From assembly GCA_041689615.1 (NCBI GenBank), contig JBDNFW010000056.1:1-64000 (forward strand): a stretch of DNA of 64,000 nt, read 5' to 3'. The DNA is from UBA7359 sp041689615. Lineage in GTDB: Bacteria; Pseudomonadota; Gammaproteobacteria; Eutrophobiales; Eutrophobiaceae. Below, piece by piece: positions 17,294 to 25,985 of the stretch (position 1 is its first letter; every line of letters starts with the position of its first letter). The position numbers were made by a program, and so were the translations under genes. The notes under the pieces were generated by a model, which was not told the origin of the DNA, ran no database searches, and worked only from the letters and a program-made list of their open reading frames with translations.

Positions 17294-18652
17294 ATGGACG
17301 AGAAAACTACACAACAAGAAACCGAACCATCTGCCGTCGAATCATTACATGAGGCGCTGGATCAAGACGATATTAATCTCGCTCGCGAGGCTATTGCTTC
17401 ACTACACCCATCAGAAATTGCCGACGTTATTGAAAGCAGGCCGAGTCGGGAGCGTGATGATGTCTGGCAATTAGTTGATTCCGAACTAGAAGGCGATGTT
17501 CTGTCGCACATGCAAGATGCGGTTCGAACTGAACTTCTTGAAAACATGCATCCGGCACAGGTTGCTGATGCAACCAAAGATCTTGATGCGGATGATATCG
17601 CAGACATTCTGCAGGATCTTCCTGATGATGTTGCTGACTCCGTTCTTCTTTCTATGGATGAACAAAATCGCCAACGTCTTGCGTCAATATTAACTTATCC
17701 AGAAGATACTGCTGGTGGCTTAATGAACATCGACGCTGTTTCCGTACGTGCCGATGTTTCACTTGATGCGGTTGCTCGCTATTTACGTTTACTGGGTCAT
17801 ATTCCGACTAAGACAGATAATCTAATGATCGTTGATCGCGACAATCATTATCTTGGCGTATTGCCATTAACGGAATTGTTAGTTCGAGGACCAGAAACTT
17901 CTGTCGGCGAATGGATGGAAGAAGAATCCTATCTTTCTGTAAACACACCTAAGGCAGAAGTAACCAAATTGTTTGAGCAACGCGATTTACTTTCAGCTGC
18001 GGTAGTTGATGACGAAAATCGTTTGCTTGGTCGTATTACGATTGATGACGTTGTTGACGTTATTCAAAAGGAAGCGGAACACGCTGTTAGAAGCATGGCC
18101 GGCCTAAGTGATGATGATATGTTTGCACCGGTATTTGCCAGTACAAAACGTCGCGCTGTCTGGTTAGGAATAAATTTGTTAACCGCTTTTCTGGCCGCAT
18201 GGGTCATCGGACGTTTTGAAGACACGATACAGGAACTTGTTGCACTTGCTGTACTTATGCCGGTCGTTGCTGGCATGGGCGGTATTGCCGGCAGCCAAAC
18301 ATTAACCATTGCCATACGCGGTATTGCGTTAGGGCAAATTGTTAAAACCAATATAAAACCATTAATAATAAAAGAACTTACCGTCGGCATACTCAACGGC
18401 ATACTTTGGTCATGTGTTGTTGCCGGTATTGTTATTGCCTGGTTTGGCAATCCTTATCTGGGATTAATCATTGGTATATCAATGATCATCAACCTCGTCA
18501 TCGCCGCACTAGCCGGCGCAACCATACCAGTGATGCTTAAACGCTATGGTATTGATCCAGCGATTGCAGGTGGCGTGATATTAACAACGGTAACAGATGT
18601 TGTCGGGTTTATGACGTTTTTGGGATTAGCAACGATCTTTCTTGTTGCTTAA
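17294..18652 (+). CDS. mgtE: magnesium transporter MgtE
   Basis: The 452-residue protein has the MgtE N-terminal domain (about residues 15-130), two CBS domains (about 135-255) and a C-terminal domain of five membrane helices beginning near residue 290. The cytosolic domains sense magnesium and close the pore, which includes the conserved ALAVLMPVVAGMGGIAGSQT segment. It is a complete gene after the PTS operon and the last core gene before the accessory island. No magnesium riboswitch was recognised in the 86 bases upstream. Confidence 0.94.
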   Translation: MDEKTTQQETEPSAVESLHEALDQDDINLAREAIASLHPSEIADVIESRPSRERDDVWQLVDSELEGDVLSHMQDAVRTELLENMHPAQVADATKDLDADDIADILQDLPDDVADSVLLSMDEQNRQRLASILTYPEDTAGGLMNIDAVSVRADVSLDAVARYLRLLGHIPTKTDNLMIVDRDNHYLGVLPLTELLVRGPETSVGEWMEEESYLSVNTPKAEVTKLFEQRDLLSAAVVDDENRLLGRITIDDVVDVIQKEAEHAVRSMAGLSDDDMFAPVFASTKRRAVWLGINLLTAFLAAWVIGRFEDTIQELVALAVLMPVVAGMGGIAGSQTLTIAIRGIALGQIVKTNIKPLIIKELTVGILNGILWSCVVAGIVIAWFGNPYLGLIIGISMIINLVIAALAGATIPVMLKRYGIDPAIAGGVILTTVTDVVGFMTFLGLATIFLVA

Positions 18653-18666
18653 TAATTTCTTATCTT

Positions 18667-18987
18667 TTAACTTTTCTTTTCGTCTTCTCGTTCAGCAAGC
18701 ATATATTTTCTTAATACTCGCTCGCTACGCATTACGTAAAGTACAAATATTTTATTTTCATTAAAACGATAAAAAATTCGACAAGGGCCAACGATAACTT
18801 CTCTATATCTTGAACGAGAAAGCTCGGGAGGTTTTCTTCCTGAGTTAGGTGATTGCTTTAACAACTCAATTCTGGAAAATATTTCCACAACCAATTTTTG
18901 AGCAGCACTGAATTTATCTAAAGCAATATATTCAGCAATTTCATTTAAATCGGATAGCGCTGGTTCAATCCAAATTATTTTAACCAT
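18667..18987 (-). CDS. ParE/RelE-family toxin
   Basis: The 106-residue protein has the RelE/ParE toxin fold: WIEPALSDLNEIAEYIALDK at the N-terminus, RKPPELSRSRYREVIVGPCRIFYRF in two halves in the middle and VLYVMRSERV near the C-terminus. ParE members poison DNA gyrase and RelE members cut mRNA; the pairing with Phd and the residue pattern favour the ParE side, but this is an inference. The gene overlaps the antitoxin by 13 bases and is second in the operon. It appears intact. Confidence 0.85.
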   Translation of the reverse strand: MVKIIWIEPALSDLNEIAEYIALDKFSAAQKLVVEIFSRIELLKQSPNSGRKPPELSRSRYREVIVGPCRIFYRFNENKIFVLYVMRSERVLRKYMLAEREDEKKS

Positions 18988-19232
18988 TTACTCATTTTTT
19001 CTTTAGCTTGAGTATGGCTAAAAATTCGATTTTCCAAAATAGCTGCTTCTCCGCGTGCTATTCCTTCCAGAATTTCCATTCGATTTTTCATCATTTCAAA
19101 ATCATCCACATCGAGTAGATATGCTGATGGCTGTCCATGCTCAGTGATAAGAACGGGTTCTTTCGATTCATGTAAGTCTGCCAGTATTTTTGTCGCCTGA
19201 CGCTTAAGAGTAGTTACTAATTCAGTTTTCAT
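18975..19232 (-). CDS. Phd/YefM-family antitoxin
   Basis: This 85-residue antitoxin has the Phd/YefM N-terminal DNA-binding region, including ADLHESKEPVLITEHGQPS and AYLLDVDDFEMM, and a C-terminal tail that would cover the toxin. It is the first gene of the operon and overlaps the toxin gene by 13 bases. A perfect inverted repeat begins at the base upstream of its ATG, which suits the autorepression typical of this family. Confidence 0.88.
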   Translation of the reverse strand: MKTELVTTLKRQATKILADLHESKEPVLITEHGQPSAYLLDVDDFEMMKNRMEILEGIARGEAAILENRIFSHTQAKEKMSKWLK

Positions 19233-19256
19233 AAAGTGATACTATTCTATCACTTT
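19233..19256. promoter_or_regulatory. perfect palindromic operator upstream of the phd-parE pair
   Basis: The sequence AAAGTGATA - CTATTC - TATCACTTT is a perfect 9-base inverted repeat with a 6-base spacer, adjacent to the antitoxin start codon. Phd/YefM antitoxins bind short palindromes over their own start region. The symmetry is seen directly; binding is inferred. Confidence 0.65.
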
Positions 19257-19321
19257 TATTTTAACAAGTATTTTACCTTTGGAATTGCTCTTGAAATATT
19301 AAATATTTTCCAACTTTGCTT

Positions 19322-19546
19322 TTCGCTTGGTCGCTCCTGTGCCTCCTGCACTTCATAGCGCCTTACTTTTCTTTAAAGAAGAGTAAGCAAAAGAACTTTT
19401 TCCTAATGCCTTGCCCTACGGCTTCCCGAGTTATGCAATATCGATTACGCGTCGCGCATACATTCCTCCACGAATGGATGCGCTAAAACAGACGTCCTGT
19501 CTGTTTTCCGCTATCAATATTGCATAACTCGGGAAGGCACCACGGA
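19322..19546 (-). repeat. structured repeat, copy A
   Basis: This non-coding stretch is built from nested inverted repeats. Arms at 19422-19444 and 19514-19536 pair over 22 of 23 positions and enclose two further hairpins: 19454-19483 (12-base arms, one mismatch) and 19485-19507 (9-base perfect arms, loop GTCCT). A near-palindrome lies at 19362-19387. The outer part (GTCGCTCCTGTGCCTCCTGC at 19331-19350 and its flanks) recurs in reverse complement in copy B at 20378-20528, on the other side of the GIY-YIG pseudogene. This accounts for most of the gene-free interval 19257-19562. Confidence 0.75.
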
Positions 19547-19562
19547 TAATAAATATATACCC

Positions 19563-20286
19563 TTACATAAATTTTCGTTTTTTAAAGATAAAAACATCTG
19601 TTTTGGATAAATTAAACCACTCTCCATTCATGCGTTTGTCGCTAAATCTCTTATGCCAATAAGCTTCAATTCCACTAGGATCATCAGTAGCAATACTATG
19701 TATTGGTTCAATACCTTCTGGTAATTGAATACCAATTTCGTATTGCCTGCGATCTAATGCATTAGTCCTTCCTATTTTATAATATTTTCCTGATTTCATA
19801 AGATAGACAAACCCGTTTTCATCGGGTGTTTTTATATTATTCTCTTCAGGTTTTTCTATTGCTTTTGCTTGAAGGGCTTCACAAAGTAAAACTACATCAT
19901 TCCATTCTTCTTTATTAATACACCAATCATAAACAGCTTTGGCAAAGAAAGGCTTTGTTCCAAAACGACGAAATGTTTTCTCACTTGGAAAGGTCTCGTC
20001 ATTACTTCGCTTCATAACTAACTCGGCATACTGAGGGAAATGACCTAATTCTCTTATCAAATCAGCAGCTTTTTCTAAAAGAACTTCTTCATCTGTTGCT
20101 GGAGTAAACTCATTTGGAGTTAGTCCTGCCTCTTTTACCGCATCAGACCAATTAATCTAATATTTTCCTTTCCAATCGATTTCTCGTATTCCAGTTTCTT
20201 TTAAAAACCGTGCACGACCAAAAACCTATCCCACCATTTAATTCAGCAGTTCTTCTAATTTCATTAATTATGTGTTCTTTATCCAT
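19563..20286 (-). pseudogene. GIY-YIG nuclease family gene, frameshifted and with an internal stop
   Basis: Reading from ATG at 20286 the frame gives MDKEHIINEIRRTAELNGG, then a one-base insertion in a run of five A (20220-20224, plus strand) shifts the frame. It continues GRARFLKETGIREIDWKGKY until an in-frame TAG at 20157-20159, where relatives usually have a tryptophan codon. The rest is open to 19563: INWSDAVKEAGLTPNEF, an EKAADLIRELGHFP helix region, and a C-terminal GIY-YIG (MUG113/T5orf172-like) domain with FVYLMKSGKYYKIGRT and GIEAYWHKRFSDKRMNGEWF. The intact ancestor would be about 240 residues: repeated helical DNA-binding modules followed by a nuclease. Two independent lesions argue for real decay. 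Structured repeats flank it on both sides. Confidence 0.8.
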
Positions 20287-20377
20287 ACCCTAAATTACTT
20301 CATCCTGCAAAATACTAAATTCAGAATAACATTTTAGAAATAAATTATAAGTAGCGCTGAGTTAAGAATGATACTCC

Positions 20378-20528
20378 CGTGGTGCTTTGCCGAGGAGGGC
20401 AGCCGATAGGCCAAAGCATCAGGGGAAGTTTTTCTTGGGCACTTCTTTTTAAAAAGAAGTGCCTCGCCATGAAGTGCAGGAGGCACAAATGTCGCGGGCG
20501 CATGGATGCGCAGGAGCGACCAGGCGAA
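20378..20528 (+). repeat. structured repeat, copy B (inverted relative to copy A)
   Basis: Copy B starts CCGTGGTGCTTTGCCGAGG and ends GAGCGACCAGGCGAAA. It contains a hairpin at 20384-20417, a perfect 26-base palindrome at 20438-20463 (a 13-base arm, TTTAAA at its centre) and a hairpin at 20498-20511 (GCGCAT/ATGCGC). The block TGAAGTGCAGGAGGCACA at 20469-20486 and the end GGAGCGACCA are shared with copy A in reverse orientation, whereas the middle parts differ. Short reading frames across it look like by-products. It is the main content of the gene-free interval 20287-20610. Confidence 0.72.
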
Positions 20529-20610
20529 ACCAATATCAAAAATAAACCTATAACTTTGAAATATCTCTTAAATAAAAACTCAAATACTTCCTTTTAAATT
20601 CCTCCAAATC

Positions 20611-20956
20611 TCATTCCTTCTCACTTAACCTATCCCTATATTCATCTCTAGTCACATAAACAAACGCTTGCACGATTTCATTATCAACCTGAATATCTAA
20701 CAAACACCGTTCATACATAACATCTTCAAATTGATCGAGTAGTTCTAATAACTCCCCATCAATTTCTTGATAAAGTATTCCTTCTATTGAAGATGTTTCG
20801 TTTTTGATAAGGCCGGGGGGTAAGTTTTTTCTTTGAATTTGAAGCGTTGATAGCCAGTTAAAGTTGCAGCAACGGGCTTAAGATCTTTGCCGGTAACGGC
20901 GCGCATAACTTCAGGAAGTTGTAACGTTCCATATGTGAATATAGGGAACGTTGACA
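20611..20956 (-). pseudogene. gamma-glutamylcyclotransferase (AIG2-like) family gene, frameshifted
   Basis: The N-terminal part reads FTYGTLQLPEVMRAVTG and AATLTGYQRFKFKEKTYP, the YGTL signature and following strand of the GGCT fold. After TYP the frame breaks in a run of six G on the plus strand (20815-20820). The C-terminal part continues in another frame: LIKNETSSIEGILYQEI, LLELLDQFEDVMYER with the expected acidic residue, and AFVYVTRDEYRDRLSEKE, then TGA at 20611. Restoring the run length would give a protein of about 115 residues. A GTG at 20956 is a plausible start. It could be a real null allele, a phase-variable tract or a sequencing error. Confidence 0.75.
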
Positions 20957-20986
20957 CTAGTGAGACAAAAATTCTAAAGTTAGGTA

Positions 20987-21328
20987 TTACCAGCGAAATA
21001 AAATCCACTGCGGCACAGTCACGTTGTCTAATTCGTGCCTTCTAACACTAAACTCTCCATCACCATTATTATCAATCAGGTAATAAGAAGGGCCGACGGC
21101 TGGCGTAACTTTCACCATATAAACGCTGCCATTAACGCTATATTCTTCGATAACAGCATCCCCATCACGCTTGATAGTAATGACTGGCTCAATATTTTCA
21201 CCACTTTGCAGAGGATCGGGTAATTCTGGTGGTTCGGGAACGGACTCAAATTCACCCGGATTGGAGTTACCTGCCATTAACGCTGTTGATGCGAAAAGCA
21301 GACTTAATGTGATTAAAAACCTTTTCAT
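20987..21328 (-). CDS. DUF2782 family protein, exported
   Basis: The 113-residue protein has a signal peptide (MKRFLITLSLLFASTALMAG) and a mature domain of the DUF2782 family: VITIKRDGDAVIEEYSVNG, YMVKVTPAVGPSYYLID, and the end VTVPQWILFRW. The function is unknown; it is probably periplasmic. It is transcribed divergently from polA with 189 bases between the two starts, the neighbourhood in which DUF2782 genes are often found in gammaproteobacteria. Confidence 0.82.
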   Translation of the reverse strand: MKRFLITLSLLFASTALMAGNSNPGEFESVPEPPELPDPLQSGENIEPVITIKRDGDAVIEEYSVNGSVYMVKVTPAVGPSYYLIDNNGDGEFSVRRHELDNVTVPQWILFRW

Positions 21329-21517
21329 ACTGTCCTATCCTTTAGCTCTTATTGAGCATTATTATTGCTTGTACTTTACCACCTCAGTCTGCTTAGATGA
21401 AGCAGATCAAGCTCAATATGCGAACTATGTTATTGATTCTTCAAAAGCCTGAGATTTTTTCTTTAAGCTGTCATAATTTGACCACACGAATTGTTAATTT
21501 ACTGCAAATAATCTTCT

Positions 21518-24283
21518 ATGACTGAACACACAATGGTACTGGTTGACGGATCTTATTATCTATTCCGCGCCTATCATGCAATACGAGACTTAAGTAACAG
21601 CAAGGGCGAGCCTTCTGGCGCAATTTATGGCGTCATTAATATGATTCGGAAACACTTGACTGAGGGAGGGCCTGATTATTTTGCCGTTATTTTTGATGCT
21701 AAAGGCAAAACCTTCCGTAACGATTTATATAAGGAATATAAAGCTAATCGCCCGCCCATGCCGGATGATTTAGCAGCGCAAATTCAACCATTACATGATT
21801 TGATTCGCGCTCTGGGCATTCCATTAATCATGATCAGTGGCGTTGAAGCGGATGATGTTATCGCCACATTATCCAGACAAGCGGCTAGTAAAAACATCAA
21901 AACTATTGTTTCGACTGGCGACAAAGATTTAGCACAGATGGTCACTGATCGTATCCATCTTATTAATACTATGAGCAACACTTATCTTGATCCTGAAGGT
22001 GTGTTGGAAAAATATGGTGTGCCTCCAGAAAAAATTATTGATTACCTCGCATTAATGGGCGACACCTCGGATAACGTACCTGGCGTTCCTAAGGTCGGAC
22101 CTAAAACCGCAGTAAAATGGATAAACGAGTACGGTTCTATCGATGAAGTTATTGCCAGAGCCGATGAGATAAAAGGCAAGGTTGGCGAAAACCTGCGTGA
22201 ATTTTTACCGCAATTACCTCTAAGCAAAGAGTTGGTCACGCTTAAATACGATGTAGAGCTCGATGTCGCGCCAGAAGATTTAATTATTACCGAACATGAT
22301 AATGCGACTTTAAGAAAGATATACAGCTACTGGAGCTTCAATACCTGGCTGTCTGCATTGGGTGATGCTAAAGAAGACGAGGGTTACGAAGAAAAGCATG
22401 GGGACGCAGAAACTGAAAGCGAAGATCCTGTTGAAGAAATAGCTTCTGAAGACAACAACGCTGAAACAGCTTCTGTTAAAGAATATGAAACAATATTATC
22501 AAACAAACATTTAGATCAATGGATCGCCAAACTTGAAAGCGCTGATTTAATTTCTATTGATACGGAAACAACTAGTCTTGATTACATGAAAGCCAAGATT
22601 GTCGGCATTTCATTTGCTGTCGCTGAAAACAGTGCCGCCTATGTGCCATTACAACATGACTATCCCGGTGCGCCGGAACAACTTTCGTTAACGACAACAT
22701 TAGAGAAGCTTAAACCTCTTCTTGAAGACAAGAATAAACTCAAGATTGGTCAAAATTTAAAATACGATCTCGAAGTTTTTGCCAATTATCAAATTAATCT
22801 GCGCGGTATCGAACATGACACCATGCTTGAATCTTATGTTGTTAACAGCACTTCGGGTCGCCATGATATGGACTCACTAGCAAAAAGTTATTTAGGTATT
22901 GAAACCATTCATTACGAAGATGTTGCTGGTAAAGGTGCAAAACAAATTACGTTTAATCAGGTTAGCATTGAGGATGCCGCGCCTTATGCTGCTGAAGATG
23001 CGGATATTGTTTTAAAACTGCATCGCTATTTATCGTCGGAACTGAAGAAACATGCGACATTAGAACAAGTCTATAAAACGATAGAAATGCCTTTGTTATC
23101 CGTACTTGCTCGCATTGAGCGGAACGGCGTTGTTATTGATCCTGATATGTTGATGCAACAGAGTTTTGAACTACAAGCCCGTATGCAAGAAATTGAAATG
23201 GAAGCACACGATCTTGCTGGCGAAACGTTTAACATTGCTTCTCCCAAACAAATTCAGGCGATCCTTTATGAAAAAATGAATTTGCCGGTATTGGCTAAAA
23301 CGCCAAAAGGGCAACCTTCCACTGCTGAATCAGTATTACAGGAGCTAGCTGAAGAATATAAATTACCTAAATTAATTCTGGAACATCGTAGTGTTAGTAA
23401 ACTTCGATCAACCTATACAGAAAAGTTACCGCAAATGATTAACGCTGATACTGGTCGTGTTCATACTTCATACCATCAAGCTGTTGCAGCTACTGGTCGA
23501 CTATCTTCATCTAATCCTAATTTGCAAAATATTCCTATACGAACACCGGAAGGAAGAAAGATACGTCAGGCTTTTATTGCACCCGAAGGCTATATCATGG
23601 TTGCGGCAGATTATTCACAAATTGAATTGCGCATCATGGCACACCTGTCTAGCGACAAAAGTTTACTGGATGCATTTGATAAAGGTTTGGATATTCACAA
23701 AACCACCGCCGCTGAAGTTTTTTCCGTTGCTATTGGTGATGTTAATAATGATCAGCGCCGGGCAGCAAAAGCAATCAACTTTGGTTTGATCTATGGCATG
23801 TCTGCATTTGGGCTTGCTAAGCAACTGAGTATCGGACGTAGCGAAGCAAAAGAATATATCGATCTTTATTTTAGTCGCTATCCAAGTGTTAAAATATTTA
23901 TGGACGACACACGCGAAAAAGCAAAACAGGATGGCTTTGTTGAAACGGTATACCATCGACGATTGTATTTACCTGAAATCAATTCGCGAAATGCAGCTCG
24001 CAGGCAATACGCTGAGCGCACTGCAATCAATGCACCAATGCAGGGAACGGCTGCAGATATTATTAAATTAGCCATGATTAACATTGATAACTGGCTACAT
24101 GAGTCAAATATTGATGCAAAAATGATCATGCAAGTGCATGATGAACTGGTATTTGAAGTGGCGACAGAGAGTTTGGATACATTTATTAAGGAAGTAGATA
24201 CTCGCATGTCTAAAAATGATCATCTTAAGGTTCCGTTAGTCGTGGATATTGGTTATGGCAATAACTGGGACGAAGCACACTAA
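21518..24283 (+). CDS. polA: DNA polymerase I
   Basis: The 921-residue protein has all three activities by motif. The N-terminal 5'-nuclease starts MVLVDGSYYLFRAYHA and includes STGDKDLAQ. The proofreading 3'-5' exonuclease has IDTETTSLD, GQNLKYDLEVF and YAAEDADIVLKL, so its acidic residues are intact. The polymerase domain has AADYSQIELRIMAHLS, the KAINFGLIYGMS O-helix and MQVHDELVFE. An acidic linker of about 40 residues near 290-330 separates the nuclease from the Klenow part. It repairs gaps and removes Okazaki primers. Confidence 0.98.
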   Translation: MTEHTMVLVDGSYYLFRAYHAIRDLSNSKGEPSGAIYGVINMIRKHLTEGGPDYFAVIFDAKGKTFRNDLYKEYKANRPPMPDDLAAQIQPLHDLIRALGIPLIMISGVEADDVIATLSRQAASKNIKTIVSTGDKDLAQMVTDRIHLINTMSNTYLDPEGVLEKYGVPPEKIIDYLALMGDTSDNVPGVPKVGPKTAVKWINEYGSIDEVIARADEIKGKVGENLREFLPQLPLSKELVTLKYDVELDVAPEDLIITEHDNATLRKIYSYWSFNTWLSALGDAKEDEGYEEKHGDAETESEDPVEEIASEDNNAETASVKEYETILSNKHLDQWIAKLESADLISIDTETTSLDYMKAKIVGISFAVAENSAAYVPLQHDYPGAPEQLSLTTTLEKLKPLLEDKNKLKIGQNLKYDLEVFANYQINLRGIEHDTMLESYVVNSTSGRHDMDSLAKSYLGIETIHYEDVAGKGAKQITFNQVSIEDAAPYAAEDADIVLKLHRYLSSELKKHATLEQVYKTIEMPLLSVLARIERNGVVIDPDMLMQQSFELQARMQEIEMEAHDLAGETFNIASPKQIQAILYEKMNLPVLAKTPKGQPSTAESVLQELAEEYKLPKLILEHRSVSKLRSTYTEKLPQMINADTGRVHTSYHQAVAATGRLSSSNPNLQNIPIRTPEGRKIRQAFIAPEGYIMVAADYSQIELRIMAHLSSDKSLLDAFDKGLDIHKTTAAEVFSVAIGDVNNDQRRAAKAINFGLIYGMSAFGLAKQLSIGRSEAKEYIDLYFSRYPSVKIFMDDTREKAKQDGFVETVYHRRLYLPEINSRNAARRQYAERTAINAPMQGTAADIIKLAMINIDNWLHESNIDAKMIMQVHDELVFEVATESLDTFIKEVDTRMSKNDHLKVPLVVDIGYGNNWDEAH

Positions 24284-24447
24284 ACGGAAAGTAAGGCTTT
24301 ATTTCTGAACAAAATTCATTTTATAATTTTGACTATGACATTGCTCATGTTGTGCTAAAATCTTACATATATATAATTATTTAATAATAAATAACTAAAT
24401 AACCTCGTTTTATACAACCCATCGATATTCATCGAACTTAAAATACC

Positions 24448-25197
24448 ATGTTAATTATCCCAGCAATTGATATCAAAAACGGAAAGTGCGTTCGCCTAAA
24501 ACAAGGGCAAATGAATCAAGAAACTATTTATTCAGATGATCCCGTTGTTATGGCCGACAAATGGGTTAAAGCCGGGGCCAGAAGACTACATATTGTCGAT
24601 TTAGATGGCGCTGTTAATGGCACACCGAGCAATGCAGATGTTATTAATGATATTGCCAAGGCTTTTCCTGACGTGCCATTACAAGTCGGCGGCGGCATTC
24701 GCGATGAAGATGTTATACAAACCTATCTTGATATTGGCGTCTCTTACGTCATCATCGGCACTCGCGCTGTGACTACACCACATTTTGTTTCTGATGTTTG
24801 TCTCGAATTTCCCGGACATATTATTGTCGGACTTGATGCGAAAAATGGAAAACTGGCAACAGATGGCTGGTCGAAATTATCTCATCATGACGCAAATGAT
24901 ATGGCCGAGCGTTTTGAAGAAGACGGTGTTGCTGCAATCATATTCACCGATATTGGTCGTGACGGCATGATGAATAGCGTCAATGTTGAAGCAACGGTCG
25001 CGTTATGCCAAAACATTACTATTCCAGTAATTGCATCTGGCGGCATTACCAATCTTGATGATATCCGTGCTTTATGTGAATCAGGCGAAGAAGGTATCTT
25101 TGGTGCGATCACGGGTCGCGCTATCTATGAAGGCACGCTTGATCTTGCTGAAGCGCAGAAACTAGCAGACGAACTTTGTACCTATAAGGACAAATAA
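24448..25197 (+). CDS. hisA: ProFAR isomerase
   Basis: The 249-residue TIM-barrel enzyme isomerises ProFAR to PRFAR in histidine synthesis. It starts LIIPAIDIKNGKCVRLKQG, with the catalytic Asp in AIDI, and has the second Asp in FTDIGRDGMM. Phosphate-binding loops are LQVGGGIRDED and VIASGGITNLDD. The stop codon overlaps the hisF ATG by one base (TAATG). It is the first of four his genes in this run; hisGDBCH are not in the window. The 164 bases upstream are AT-rich, with no attenuator recognised. Confidence 0.97.
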   Translation: MLIIPAIDIKNGKCVRLKQGQMNQETIYSDDPVVMADKWVKAGARRLHIVDLDGAVNGTPSNADVINDIAKAFPDVPLQVGGGIRDEDVIQTYLDIGVSYVIIGTRAVTTPHFVSDVCLEFPGHIIVGLDAKNGKLATDGWSKLSHHDANDMAERFEEDGVAAIIFTDIGRDGMMNSVNVEATVALCQNITIPVIASGGITNLDDIRALCESGEEGIFGAITGRAIYEGTLDLAEAQKLADELCTYKDK

Positions 25198-25967
25198 TGG
25201 GCCTTGCCAAACGCATAATACCTTGTCTGGATGTTGATAATGGCCGGGTGGTTAAAGGCGTTCAATTTGTCGATATTCGTGATGCCGGCGATCCGGTTGA
25301 GGTTGCCAATCGTTACGACAAGCAAGGTGCGGATGAAATAACCTTTCTCGATATTACGGCTAGCAGTGATGATCGTGAAACTATGGTGCATGTCGTTGAA
25401 CAAGTTGCCAGTCAGGTTTTTATTCCTCTTACTGTCGGTGGCGGCATACGTTCTATAGAAGACATCCAACGCATGTTAAAGGCTGGCGCTGATAAAATCA
25501 GTATTAATACCGCTGCAGTTAAAGATCCCGAATTTGTACGTCGCGCGGCAGAGCAATTTGGGTCGCAATGTATTGTTGTTGCCATTGATGCAAAACAAAT
25601 ACCTTCCGAAGACGAAAAAAAATGGGAAGTTTTTACGCATGGCGGCCGAAATACGACTGGGCTTGATGTTATTGAATGGGCTCAAAAAATGGCAGAATAC
25701 GGTGCCGGCGAAATATTATTAACCAGCATGGATAGAGACGGTACAAGAGATGGCTTTGATATTGATCTGACGCGTGCAGTGAGTGAAGCCGTTAATATTC
25801 CAATCATTGCATCCGGCGGTGTAGGTAATCTGGAACATCTTGCCGATGGCGTACTCTATGGAAAGGCAGATGCGGTTCTTGCTGCCAGCATTTTTCATTT
25901 TGGCGAACACACTGTTGCTGAAGCGAAAGAATGTATGGCCAGGCGAAATATTGAAGTTCGCGTTTAA
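25197..25967 (+). CDS. hisF: imidazole glycerol phosphate synthase cyclase subunit
   Basis: The 256-residue TIM-barrel protein uses ammonia from HisH to turn PRFAR into imidazole glycerol phosphate and AICAR. It opens IIPCLDVDNGRVVKGVQF with the catalytic Asp in LDVD, and has the second Asp in LTSMDRDGTRDGFD. The phosphate loops LTVGGGIRSIED and IIASGGVGNLEH are present. It is translationally linked to hisA, and hisI follows after 18 bases. Confidence 0.97.
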   Translation: MGLAKRIIPCLDVDNGRVVKGVQFVDIRDAGDPVEVANRYDKQGADEITFLDITASSDDRETMVHVVEQVASQVFIPLTVGGGIRSIEDIQRMLKAGADKISINTAAVKDPEFVRRAAEQFGSQCIVVAIDAKQIPSEDEKKWEVFTHGGRNTTGLDVIEWAQKMAEYGAGEILLTSMDRDGTRDGFDIDLTRAVSEAVNIPIIASGGVGNLEHLADGVLYGKADAVLAASIFHFGEHTVAEAKECMARRNIEVRV

Positions 25968-25985
25968 TGCAACATCGAACAAATC

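Noticed and set aside
19563..20060. Intact 165-residue gene starting at TTG 20060
   Set aside because: The homologous reading frame extends upstream to 20286 through a TAG and a frameshift, so this is the tail of a pseudogene.
20345..20597. Short frames on both strands across structured repeat B
   Set aside because: They follow the palindromes and repeat units, have no family resemblance, and lack credible start sites.
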